DNA of 64,000 nt from Desulfallas sp. Bu1-1 (GTDB lineage: Bacteria; Bacillota; Desulfotomaculia; Desulfotomaculales; Desulfallaceae), in the NCBI RefSeq assembly GCF_015594625.1, contig NZ_JADNRQ010000014.1, positions 1 to 64,000 of the forward strand, in the 5' to 3' direction. Below are positions 1 to 7,516 of the stretch, in pieces; within the stretch, counting starts at the first letter, position 1; the number at the start of each line of letters is the position of its first letter. Both the position numbers and the translations under genes were made by a program. A model generated the notes under the pieces. That model had not been told where the DNA came from and did not search any database. It saw only the letters and a program-made list of their open reading frames with translations.

Positions 1-165
1 AATAGCCCGTGTTCTGCGCCCCGGCTGTGCAGTTCTCCCGTCCGGGTGGGACTCCCGGGGCCGAGGTCTCCCTGTCGCTATAGCCTGCTCCCGGGGGTAG
101 GCAAACCCAATCCAGAAAGGAGCGAAAACCTGGTCATGGGGAGGCCGGGTTCACAAAAACTAACA
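1..165. other. GC-rich structured non-coding stretch, possible small RNA 3' part
   Basis: No reading frame here looks coding. The sequence folds locally: GCCCCGG at 18-24 pairs with CCGGGGC at 55-61, with TCCC (36-39) against GGGA (48-51) inside. The segments GTGTTC and AGTTCTCCC recall parts of the 6S RNA 5' strand, but the 5' end lies outside the window and no full 6S fold can be drawn. It could equally be a leader of the permease gene that starts at 210. Seen: the stems. Inferred: that it is an RNA. Confidence 0.25.
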
Positions 166-209
166 GCTTGTTAGGTATTGTGAGCTTTTTTGAACCAGGT
201 GAATGGGAT

Positions 210-1268
210 ATGTATGCCCGGTCAAGCGGAATAAAGACGGGGTGGAACAATTTCTGGTCCGGGCTGCGCAACGGCCTGGCCCCCATGCTGGGGAAGGAAA
301 TGCGGTCCCGCACCAGGGGCTGGCGGTCCCCGGCGCTGCTCACCCTGTACCTCGGCTTGCTCAGCGGGGGCACGGTGGCCTTTCTCTGGCTCAACCTGGA
401 AAAAAGCAGCCAGATTTTCCCCCAGGTGGGACTATCCTTTTACGGTATCCTGGTTTTCGGCCTGGTGCTGCTGCTGGCGTTCATCGCCCCCGCCGTGTCG
501 GCAAGCGCCATCAGCGGCGAGCGGGAACGGCGTACCTACGATTTGCTGCTGGTGACCAGGGCGTCGCTCACCGGCATCGTGCTGGGCAAATGGCTGGCTT
601 CCGTGGCCTACCTGCTGTTCCTGGTGCTGGCGGCGCTGCCCCTGCTGGCCCTGGTTTATCTTTTCGGCGGGGTGCCCCTTTCCTCCATGCTCATGGCGGT
701 GCTCATCTGCATGCTGACCGGGCTTGGTTACGGCGCCCTGGGGTTGTGCCTGTCCGCCCTGCTGAGGCGCAGCCAGGCCGCCACCATCGTTTCGCTGGTG
801 CTGGTATTTCTGTTGATTTTCGGCACGCTGGTGGTGGCCGGTATCAGCGCCGGGGGCAACCCGTACGAGGGACCGCGCCCTTATCCCGGTGAGCCCGGTT
901 TTCAGCCGCCGGGAGTACCCTGGTACGTGTACATGAGCCCGTTGTCCGCTTTGACGGACGCCCTGCCGGGCACCGGTGATATCACCCCGGGGGGCGGCAT
1001 CCCCCTGATCAGCTCGGTGATGAACGAGTTGATGCGCCAGATCCAACCCGGGTACATGCGGGAATACGCCATGAAGATGGGCTATTCCCGCGGCTATGCC
1101 GGACCCGGCGCGGGGACGGAGGAAAAACCCGCCGGTATGGCGGCCTGGCCCTTCTGGGCCCGCTTCGCCCTGAACCAGGCGGTGCTGGCCCTCGCCGCCC
1201 TCGTCATTGCGGTGGTGGCCATCGCCCCCCGCAAGCCCTGGCACAGGGGTCGGGCCTTGAATAAGTAA
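210..1268 (+). CDS. ABC-2 type transporter permease
   Basis: Membrane subunit of an ABC transporter of the ABC-2 class, 352 residues. About six hydrophobic segments are visible (near residues 40-62, 75-95, 125-150, 158-185, 193-215 and 320-345), with a cytoplasmic loop containing GERERRTYDLL after the second, a typical ABC-2 signature. The ATG at 210 is chosen because AGGTGA lies 8 bases upstream; a TTG at 168 would add an unconvincing N-terminus. No ATPase gene is visible before it, so its partner may lie upstream of the window. It precedes a MoxR/VWA gene run in the same direction, 17 bases from the next start, which suggests co-transcription. Substrate unknown. Confidence 0.85.
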   Translation: MYARSSGIKTGWNNFWSGLRNGLAPMLGKEMRSRTRGWRSPALLTLYLGLLSGGTVAFLWLNLEKSSQIFPQVGLSFYGILVFGLVLLLAFIAPAVSASAISGERERRTYDLLLVTRASLTGIVLGKWLASVAYLLFLVLAALPLLALVYLFGGVPLSSMLMAVLICMLTGLGYGALGLCLSALLRRSQAATIVSLVLVFLLIFGTLVVAGISAGGNPYEGPRPYPGEPGFQPPGVPWYVYMSPLSALTDALPGTGDITPGGGIPLISSVMNELMRQIQPGYMREYAMKMGYSRGYAGPGAGTEEKPAGMAAWPFWARFALNQAVLALAALVIAVVAIAPRKPWHRGRALNK

Positions 1269-1285
1269 TAGCGGGGGATGATCGC

Positions 1286-3040
1286 GTGTTTAGAACAAGC
1301 GGTAAATTAAATCCGGGTGGCGGGCGGGGCCGCTGGCCCGGCCGGGAGCTGGCCCGGGCGCTCCGGCCGCTGGGCGACAGGATCTTCGCCCGTTACTGGG
1401 TGGAAAGCCTCCGGCTGGCGTTGTTGTGGGGGCTGGCTGTGTCCTGCGCCGCGCTGGCCTTGTCCTGGTTGTACCCGCTGTACCCGCCCGCCGCCGCGTT
1501 ATTGGCCGGCGGGGCGGCGGTGCCCGTGGTGGCGGTGCTGCGCTTCCATCGTCGCCCGGACGCGCTGGCGGTGGTGCGCGTGGCGGACTTGCTGGGCGCC
1601 GGAGGCGCCGCCGTAACAGCTTACCGGCTGTTGGAAGCCGGCGCGACCGATGCCTGGTCCCGGGCTGCGGCGGCCGGGGGAATCAGCGCCTGCGCCGGGA
1701 TTAATACGGATCAGCCCGGGGTTTACCCGGTAATCCCCCGGTGGCTTCCCTGGCGGGACGTGGCGCTGCTGGCGGCGCTGCTGTTGGTGATGCTGCTGGT
1801 GCCCAACCCGCTGGGTTCCTACTGGGCGAACGTCAAAGAGGAGCGGGAGGCGCTGGCCGCGGCGGCGGCAAAGACTAAAGCCACCGTGGAGCGCGTGCGT
1901 AATCTCAAGGTGAACGGAGAAAACGTGCTGCCCGAGCAAGTGAGGAAAGAACTGGCGGGACTGCCCCGCGAGGTAAAAAATGCCGGGGACCGGCGGGAAG
2001 CCGCCGACCGGCTGGAGCGGGCCCGCTGGCGGCTGGACGAGGCGCAGGCCGTCACCGGTACTTCGGCGCAGCGTGACTTGAGCCGGCTGGCCGCCGCCTG
2101 GGGAAGCATGAACGGGAAAGAGTGGCACAAGCTGGCCGGGGCGTTACAAAAAGGCAGCCGGGATGATATCCAAAAAGCGGTGCGGGATTTGACGGGGGCG
2201 CTGCAAAAGGCCGGGGCGGAAGAAAGAAAGCAAATTGCCGGCGTTCTGTTCAGCAGTGCCGCCGCGGTTGACGACCCCGCTTTACGGCGGGCGCTCCAGG
2301 AAGCCGCCGGGGCCGCGCTGGGCGGCGGTAACCAGGCGGCCGGTTCGGCCGCGGGCAACGGTGGTTCCGGGCCGGGTGGCGCGGAGATGGCCGCGGCGGC
2401 GGATGCGCTGGCCGGGGCGCTGGCGGGCATGGCCGAAGCGGCGGTAGCCGGCAACGCGCTGGGCGGCGCGTCAGCCAGCCTGGCCGCGCTGGCCGGTGGT
2501 CTGACCGGCGCCGGTGCAACCGGGGGAACGGCCGTGGCCGTCGGGAGCAGCGGTGGTTCCGGCGCCGGTAATACCTCCGCGGGCGCGGGGAATGGCGCCA
2601 ATTCAGGCAACGGCAACGCGCCCGGCAGCGACGGCCAGGGCAACGGAGCAAGCGGCGACGGCAACGGCGGGTCCGGCAATTCCGGCGGAAAGGGAAACAA
2701 CGGCAACAGCGGCACGGGCAACGGCGGCTTGGGCAGCGGCGGACCCGGGGCCGGGCGCACCGGGAGCGGCATGGATATGGTGTACACCCCGTTTTTACCG
2801 GACGCCGGCGGCGAGGAAACCCGGGTGCCGGGCCAGGTCCGGCAGGGTGAGCGGGGCAGTGCAATCGGGTTGAACCGGTCCCCCACCACCCTTGGGGCGG
2901 TGCGCCCCTATACCGAAGTATACGGTCGTTACCTGGCGGAGGCGCACGATTCATTGAGCCGGGCGCCTCTGCCGCCGGACATGGAAAACCTGGTCTGGCG
3001 GTACTTCAACGCCCTGAACCAGGAAGAGGGTGAAAAGTGA
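1286..3040 (+). CDS. Gly/Ala/Asn-rich membrane protein of the MoxR-VWA cluster
   Basis: Unassigned 584-residue protein. Two hydrophobic segments lie near residues 41-60 and 66-86 and a third near 152-172. A charged, probably coiled-coil stretch follows (about 190-330), then an unusual low-complexity region rich in Gly, Ala, Ser and Asn (about 345-495) and a more ordinary C-terminal part of 80 residues with conserved-looking Tyr/Pro/Asp. The GTG start at 1286 follows a GGGGGA ribosome site. Proteins with this plan (N-terminal membrane anchor, disordered middle, short C-terminal motif) often sit with MoxR, DUF58 and VWA genes. The function is not known; a structural or scaffold role is inference. 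Confidence 0.75.
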   Translation: MFRTSGKLNPGGGRGRWPGRELARALRPLGDRIFARYWVESLRLALLWGLAVSCAALALSWLYPLYPPAAALLAGGAAVPVVAVLRFHRRPDALAVVRVADLLGAGGAAVTAYRLLEAGATDAWSRAAAAGGISACAGINTDQPGVYPVIPRWLPWRDVALLAALLLVMLLVPNPLGSYWANVKEEREALAAAAAKTKATVERVRNLKVNGENVLPEQVRKELAGLPREVKNAGDRREAADRLERARWRLDEAQAVTGTSAQRDLSRLAAAWGSMNGKEWHKLAGALQKGSRDDIQKAVRDLTGALQKAGAEERKQIAGVLFSSAAAVDDPALRRALQEAAGAALGGGNQAAGSAAGNGGSGPGGAEMAAAADALAGALAGMAEAAVAGNALGGASASLAALAGGLTGAGATGGTAVAVGSSGGSGAGNTSAGAGNGANSGNGNAPGSDGQGNGASGDGNGGSGNSGGKGNNGNSGTGNGGLGSGGPGAGRTGSGMDMVYTPFLPDAGGEETRVPGQVRQGERGSAIGLNRSPTTLGAVRPYTEVYGRYLAEAHDSLSRAPLPPDMENLVWRYFNALNQEEGEK

Positions 3041-3310
3041 ACTTCCTCCGGGACAAGCCCGGGGGTTTCATCCGGAAAGTTTCTCATGTCATTGGAACGC
3101 TGCCTGTCAAAGTGCAGATCTTACGCTTTCCTTGTGAGCTACATCCCGGCATTTACCGGGAGGCCCGGTCTATAGGTATTTACTTTCATTCTTACGGTAC
3201 AAGGCCGTAGGTTTTCAGAGGCGGTTTTCGTTAAAAAAATACGAAGGGAGCGAAAGGAACTACCGGAGTACCACATGCAAGTTACGGGTAATCCTTTTCA
3301 GGGTTGTTTT
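3041..3310. repeat. Hairpin-rich spacer resembling an IS200/IS605 end
   Basis: Non-coding gap inside the gene run. It carries several hairpins: CCGGG/CCCGG just after the stop codon of the previous gene, TCCCGG-CATTTA-CCGGGA near 3144-3161, TACGG/CCGTA near 3195-3211 and TTCGT/ACGAA near 3227-3245. Read on the minus strand, the first hairpin sits in the context GATGAAACCCCCGGG, the arrangement typical of the right end of IS200/IS605-type elements and their guide-RNA scaffolds. No transposase frame remains. It may be a remnant or a non-autonomous element; an alternative is a leader RNA for the MoxR gene. Confidence 0.35.
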
Positions 3311-3330
3311 GAGATAGGAGAGAGATAGTA

Positions 3331-4389
3331 TTGAAGGAACAAGATGCACCGGTAATAAAAGAGCTGAATGAACCCGCTCCGGCGGTTTCCCAACCGGATC
3401 GTGAGGCTGTTGAGGCCGTCGAACGGGCCCTGGGGGACGTCACCCGGCGTTTACGGGAAATGGAGCAAGCTATCGGCGCGATGATCGTGGGGCAAAAAGA
3501 AGTTGTCCACCAGGTGCTGGTCGCCATGCTGGCCGGTGGTCACGTGCTGCTGGAGGGTGTGCCGGGCCTGGGCAAAACCGCGCTGGTGCGGGCGGTGGCC
3601 GGGGTGACGGGGTTGTCTTTCCGCCGCATCCAGTTCACCCCGGACCTGATGCCGGCGGACATCACCGGCACCCAGGTTTATGATGGGAAGATCGCCGGGG
3701 AGCCGTTCCGGTTTGCCCCCGGCCCCGTGTTCGCCAATATTCTGCTGGCGGACGAGATCAACCGGGCCACTCCCAAAACCCAAAGCGCCTTGCTGGAGGC
3801 CATGCAGGAGCGGACCGTGACCGTGGGGGGGACCAGCTACCCGCTGCCCAGGCCGTTTTTCGTGCTGGCCACCCAGAACCCGCTGGAAATGGAGGGCACC
3901 TATCCCTTGCCCGAGGCCCAGCTGGACCGCTTTTTGTTTAAAGTCAACGTGGACTTCCCCTCGCCGGAGGAACTGCTGGCCATCGGCGCACTGACCACCG
4001 GGGCCGAAGAGCCCGGCGTTAAAACGATCCTGCAGCCCGGCGAAATTGAATACTGGCAGGGGCTGGTACGCCGGGTGGTTGTGGTCAAGGACATCATGGA
4101 TTACGCCGTGCGCCTGGTGCTGGCCACCCGCCCGGAAACTGCGGAGGCCATCCCCGGGGTGCGCCGGTTTGTCCGTTACGGTTCCGGCCCGCGGGGATTG
4201 CAGGCTTTACTGCTCGGCGCCCGGGCCGAAGCGCTGCGCGCGGGGCGCCCCGGTGCGGGCTATGAGGACGTGCGCAAGGTGGCCCGGGCGGCCCTGCGGC
4301 ACCGCCTGATCCTGAACTTCGAGGCCGCCGCCGAGGGAATCACCCCGGACGACCTCATCGAAGAACTCCTCTCAGGGGTCAGGCCTTGA
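3331..4389 (+). CDS. MoxR-family AAA ATPase
   Basis: AAA+ chaperone-like ATPase of the MoxR/RavA class, 352 residues. Walker A is GVPGLGKT near residue 73, Walker B is ILLADEIN near 138, followed by the sensor segment LATQNPLEMEGTYPLPEAQ near 180, all diagnostic of MoxR (AAA_3) with the C-terminal lid domain to the end. The TTG start at 3331 follows an AGGAGAGA ribosome site. MoxR proteins usually act on VWA-domain partners, helping assemble or activate protein complexes; the next three genes encode a DUF58 protein and two VWA proteins, so those are the likely partners. The stop codon lies inside a 19-bp repeat arm (4375-4393). Confidence 0.95.
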   Translation: MKEQDAPVIKELNEPAPAVSQPDREAVEAVERALGDVTRRLREMEQAIGAMIVGQKEVVHQVLVAMLAGGHVLLEGVPGLGKTALVRAVAGVTGLSFRRIQFTPDLMPADITGTQVYDGKIAGEPFRFAPGPVFANILLADEINRATPKTQSALLEAMQERTVTVGGTSYPLPRPFFVLATQNPLEMEGTYPLPEAQLDRFLFKVNVDFPSPEELLAIGALTTGAEEPGVKTILQPGEIEYWQGLVRRVVVVKDIMDYAVRLVLATRPETAEAIPGVRRFVRYGSGPRGLQALLLGARAEALRAGRPGAGYEDVRKVARAALRHRLILNFEAAAEGITPDDLIEELLSGVRP

Positions 4390-4393
4390 ATAA
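4375..4393. repeat. Left arm of 19-bp inverted repeat around the DUF58 gene
   Basis: GGGGTCAGGCCTTGAATAA here is the exact reverse complement of 5640-5658. It belongs to the GGGGTCAGGCCT palindrome family also found at 14885-14969 and 35566-35650. It overlaps the last codons of the MoxR gene and is followed by about 190 bases of AT-rich spacer before the DUF58 start. Confidence 0.8.
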
Positions 4394-4587
4394 CTGTATT
4401 AACTATATAATCAAGATATTAAGATAAGCTTTAAGGCAACCAATTTGAGCCGTCAAATGCGGGACATATAATTGCGCTTGCGGTTGTTGGCATCCATTAT
4501 TGTTGGAGCCGGGGCATTTGAAGGTTTTACAAGTATAACAGTAGCCGTGCCGAGTTGGATAAAAGCCTTACTGGAAGGTGACGCCAG

Positions 4588-5637
4588 GTGGATAAAAATT
4601 ACCTGTTGGACCCCGGCCTGCTGGGGCGGTTGGAAAGATACAGGCTGGCGCGGCACCGTCCCGTACCGGACGGTCACGCCGGCCCAAGGCGCTCGCCCCG
4701 GAAGGGCGGTGGGGTGGAGTTTTCCGATTTTCGAGAATACACGGCGGGGGACGAGCTCCGGCGGGTCGACTGGAAGGCCTACGCCCGGCTGGGCCGGCTC
4801 TACGTGAAGGAATACCGGGACGAGCGGCAGGACTCGGTTCTTTTTATTATTGACACCAGCGCTTCCATGGACTGGGGCGGCGGGGACGAGCACAAGGGGC
4901 GCTGCGCCCTGCGCATTGCCGCCGGCCTGGGCGCCTGTGCCCTGATTGGAAACGACCGTCTGGCCGTGGTGGCCGGTTCCGGACCCGCGACGTCAAACGA
5001 TATTGCCGGTGCCGGCGAAGAGGGAGGCACGGGGGATAACCTGGTTCGGGATTTTTCCGGCATACCGGAGGAATCCGGCAATGTTCACGAAAGCGCGGGT
5101 TCACGTGGTGACTTGCAGCTGGGAAAAAACACCCGTATGCGTGTATTTCCTTCCCGGGATGGAAGAAGGTATTTGCCCTTGCTATGGAGCTGGCTGGCGG
5201 AAGCCGCTTTCGGTGGAGGCACCGATCTGGCGGGATGCCTGCGGGCTGGACTTGCCGCCATGCCCGGCGCTGCAAACCTTTACGTTTTTTCCGACCTGCT
5301 GGATCCCCGGGGGGTGGAGGAAATGCTGCGCCAGGCGGCCGGCCGGGGATTGGCCGTCACCCTGCTGCAGGTGCTGGCGCCCGGCGAACTCCAGCCGCCG
5401 GGTGAGGGAGAGTGGACAATGGTGGATATGGAAACGGGGGAGCAGGTTGAAGTATCCCTCACCCCGGCGGCGCTGCAGGATTACGGCAGGCGCCTGGCGG
5501 GCTTTTTTGATGCGCTGGATCATAGCTGCCGGCGCTGGGGTGCCCGGCGGGTATTGATTGATAGCGGGCAACCGCTGCCCGAAATCCTTTTGCGCAACCT
5601 GCCCGCAAAGGGAGTGCTGACAATTACGGGAGGATAA
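4588..5637 (+). CDS. DUF58 domain protein (MoxR partner)
   Basis: DUF58 protein of 349 residues. The N-terminal part carries the family hallmark (GVEFSDFREYTAGDELRRVDWKAYARLGRLYVKEY, residues about 38-73, given here only as a landmark region with key residues E-F-x-x-x-R-x-Y and R-x-x-D-W). A VWA-like fold then starts at IIDTSASMDW near residue 90, with the DTSAS metal-site motif. GTG at 4588 is the start, 7 bases after GGAAGGTGA. DUF58 proteins are encoded with MoxR ATPases almost everywhere and are taken to be their substrates or adaptors. Unusually, a 19-bp inverted repeat brackets this gene and separates it from its neighbours on both sides. Confidence 0.88.
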   Translation: MDKNYLLDPGLLGRLERYRLARHRPVPDGHAGPRRSPRKGGGVEFSDFREYTAGDELRRVDWKAYARLGRLYVKEYRDERQDSVLFIIDTSASMDWGGGDEHKGRCALRIAAGLGACALIGNDRLAVVAGSGPATSNDIAGAGEEGGTGDNLVRDFSGIPEESGNVHESAGSRGDLQLGKNTRMRVFPSRDGRRYLPLLWSWLAEAAFGGGTDLAGCLRAGLAAMPGAANLYVFSDLLDPRGVEEMLRQAAGRGLAVTLLQVLAPGELQPPGEGEWTMVDMETGEQVEVSLTPAALQDYGRRLAGFFDALDHSCRRWGARRVLIDSGQPLPEILLRNLPAKGVLTITGG

Positions 5638-5639
5638 CC

Positions 5640-5658
5640 TTATTCAAGGCCTGACCCC
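5640..5658. repeat. Right arm of 19-bp inverted repeat around the DUF58 gene
   Basis: TTATTCAAGGCCTGACCCC, the exact reverse complement of 4375-4393. It begins two bases after the DUF58 stop codon and ends just before the ribosome site of the next gene. Confidence 0.8.
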
Positions 5659-5671
5659 GGAGGTGGGTGGA

Positions 5672-7516
5672 GTGGCGTTTAATCATCCCTGGTTGTTCTG
5701 GCTGGCGCTGACCCTGCCGGCCATACTGGCTTTATACATACTGCGGCCACGGCGCAGGCAAACCTTGATCCCCAGCACGATGCTGTGGCGGCCGGTGGCC
5801 GCCGACCTGGAGGCCAGTCGCCCCTGGCAGCGCCTGCAGTCCCGCCTGTTGCTATGGCTGCAACTGCTGGCGGCGGCGCTGCTGGTGCTGGCGGCCACCG
5901 GGCCGGTTTGGCTCGCCCCGGTTTCCTCCCGCAGTGCCATTGTGCTGCTGGACACCTCCGCCAGCATGCGGGCGGCCGAAGGGAACGGCACCCGGTTCGA
6001 CCGGGCCCGGGCCGAGGTGGTGTCGCTGGCCGAGGGATTGCGGGGCGACGCCTCCATCACGGTGATTGCCTTTGACCGCGAGCCCCGGGTCCTGGTACGG
6101 GACGGCACGGACCCCGGTGAAGTGCGCCGGGCGCTGGAGAAAATCACTCCCTCCGCCTGTGCCGCCGACCCGGGCCCCGCTTTTTCGCTGGTCCGGGCCC
6201 TGGTGGAGCAGTACGACAACCCCCGGGTGGTGCTCGTGAGCGACGGGGGTTTTGAGCCGCCGGGCGACGCCGCCGTGGCGTTTGATTTTATCCCGGTGGG
6301 CGAGGGAGACGCCAGCGTGGCCATCGCGGCCCTGAACCTGCGCCCCGGGGATTCCGGGCAGGCTGCCCAGGTTATGGTGGTGAACCACGGCTCCCGCCCG
6401 GCATCGGGCACCGTCTCCCTGGCGACGGGGAATTACCCCGCGGGCAGCCGGAAATGGAAGCTCGGTCCGGGACAGGCTGAATACCTGCTGTGGCCCGATT
6501 TGCCCCGGGGCGTTACCGTGGCGGCGGAGCTGAAGCCGGATAACCCCGCCATGGACCTTCTGGAGCTGGACAACCGGGCCTGGGCGGTTCCGGCCAACCA
6601 AACCAAGCGCAGGGTTTTACTGGTTTCCAGCGGCAATCTATTTCTGGAGCGCGTGTTGACCTTAATGCCCCGAACGGAAGTTTACCTGGCCGACAGAGCG
6701 CGCTACGAGCTATTGTTGCAGGGCGCCTACCCGTACGACATTACCGTGCTGGACGGCCTGGCCGGGCCGGTGCCGCCCGGGGCCGCCCTGCTGGTCGATC
6801 CCCCGGCGGGCTCACCGGTGCCGGGGCTTACCATAGGCGCCGCCGTGGACCGGGTCCGGCCGGTGCCGCAGCCCGGCAGCCCGCTTTTGAAGTACGTGGA
6901 CCTGGGCGGGACAAACATCAGGGACGCCCGGGCAATCCGGGCCGGCGCGGGTTGGACTGCGGACATCGTTTCGGGCAAGCACGTGCTGTTTGCCCACGGT
7001 GAAGCGGAGGGGCGGCGTATGGCCGTGTGGTCCGTAGACCTGCACCGTTCGGATCTGCCGCTGCGCCCCGCCTTCCCCGTATTGATGCAGAATACGCTGG
7101 ACTGGCTGCTGCCCCCGGGGTTGGGGGTGCCGCAGCGCGTGCGGCCTGGCGACGAGGTGAAAATATTGCCCCCGCCCCGGGCCACGGGTATGACGGTGGA
7201 AAGCGACAACGGCGCGGCGTGGGAGCTGGCCCCGCCCTTTCCGCCCTCCCCCTGGACCCCCGGTGAACCCGGCTTGTACCGGCTGATTGCGTACCGGGAA
7301 GGCGGGAGCTCGGTGTACGAAATAGCGGTAAACGGTTATCACGCGGCGGAGGCCGACCTGCGGGTGCGCGACCCGCGCCGTCCCGAAGCCCCGCCGGGAT
7401 CAGGGGAACAGGCGGGACGCGGGTCCGGGCGGGCGCTGCCCCTGGCCCGGTGGCTGGCTATGGCTGCCCTGCTGGTGATTATTGCGGAATGGGGGGTGAC
7501 CAGTCGTGGGCGTTAG
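5672..7516 (+). CDS. BatA-like VWA membrane protein
   Basis: Membrane-anchored VWA protein, 614 residues. The N-terminus (AFNHPWLFWLALTLPAI then a second hydrophobic segment near residues 55-75) matches the BatA N-terminal domain of aerotolerance-type proteins. A VWA domain follows with the MIDAS motif VLLDTSASMR near residue 93. The remainder is beta-rich, and a C-terminal hydrophobic helix (about 588-606) gives a second anchor. GTG at 5672 has GGAGGTGG 5 bases upstream; an in-frame GTG at 5663 overlaps that ribosome site and is less likely. It overlaps the following gene by 11 bases, so the two are translationally coupled. Probable MoxR client; exact role unknown. Confidence 0.85.
   Translation: MAFNHPWLFWLALTLPAILALYILRPRRRQTLIPSTMLWRPVAADLEASRPWQRLQSRLLLWLQLLAAALLVLAATGPVWLAPVSSRSAIVLLDTSASMRAAEGNGTRFDRARAEVVSLAEGLRGDASITVIAFDREPRVLVRDGTDPGEVRRALEKITPSACAADPGPAFSLVRALVEQYDNPRVVLVSDGGFEPPGDAAVAFDFIPVGEGDASVAIAALNLRPGDSGQAAQVMVVNHGSRPASGTVSLATGNYPAGSRKWKLGPGQAEYLLWPDLPRGVTVAAELKPDNPAMDLLELDNRAWAVPANQTKRRVLLVSSGNLFLERVLTLMPRTEVYLADRARYELLLQGAYPYDITVLDGLAGPVPPGAALLVDPPAGSPVPGLTIGAAVDRVRPVPQPGSPLLKYVDLGGTNIRDARAIRAGAGWTADIVSGKHVLFAHGEAEGRRMAVWSVDLHRSDLPLRPAFPVLMQNTLDWLLPPGLGVPQRVRPGDEVKILPPPRATGMTVESDNGAAWELAPPFPPSPWTPGEPGLYRLIAYREGGSSVYEIAVNGYHAAEADLRVRDPRRPEAPPGSGEQAGRGSGRALPLARWLAMAALLVIIAEWGVTSRGR

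Noticed and set aside
2250-2954. Long antisense open frames opposite the Gly-rich protein gene
   Set aside because: They arise from high-GC third positions; composition (Arg/Pro rich) and absence of ribosome sites show that they are not genes.
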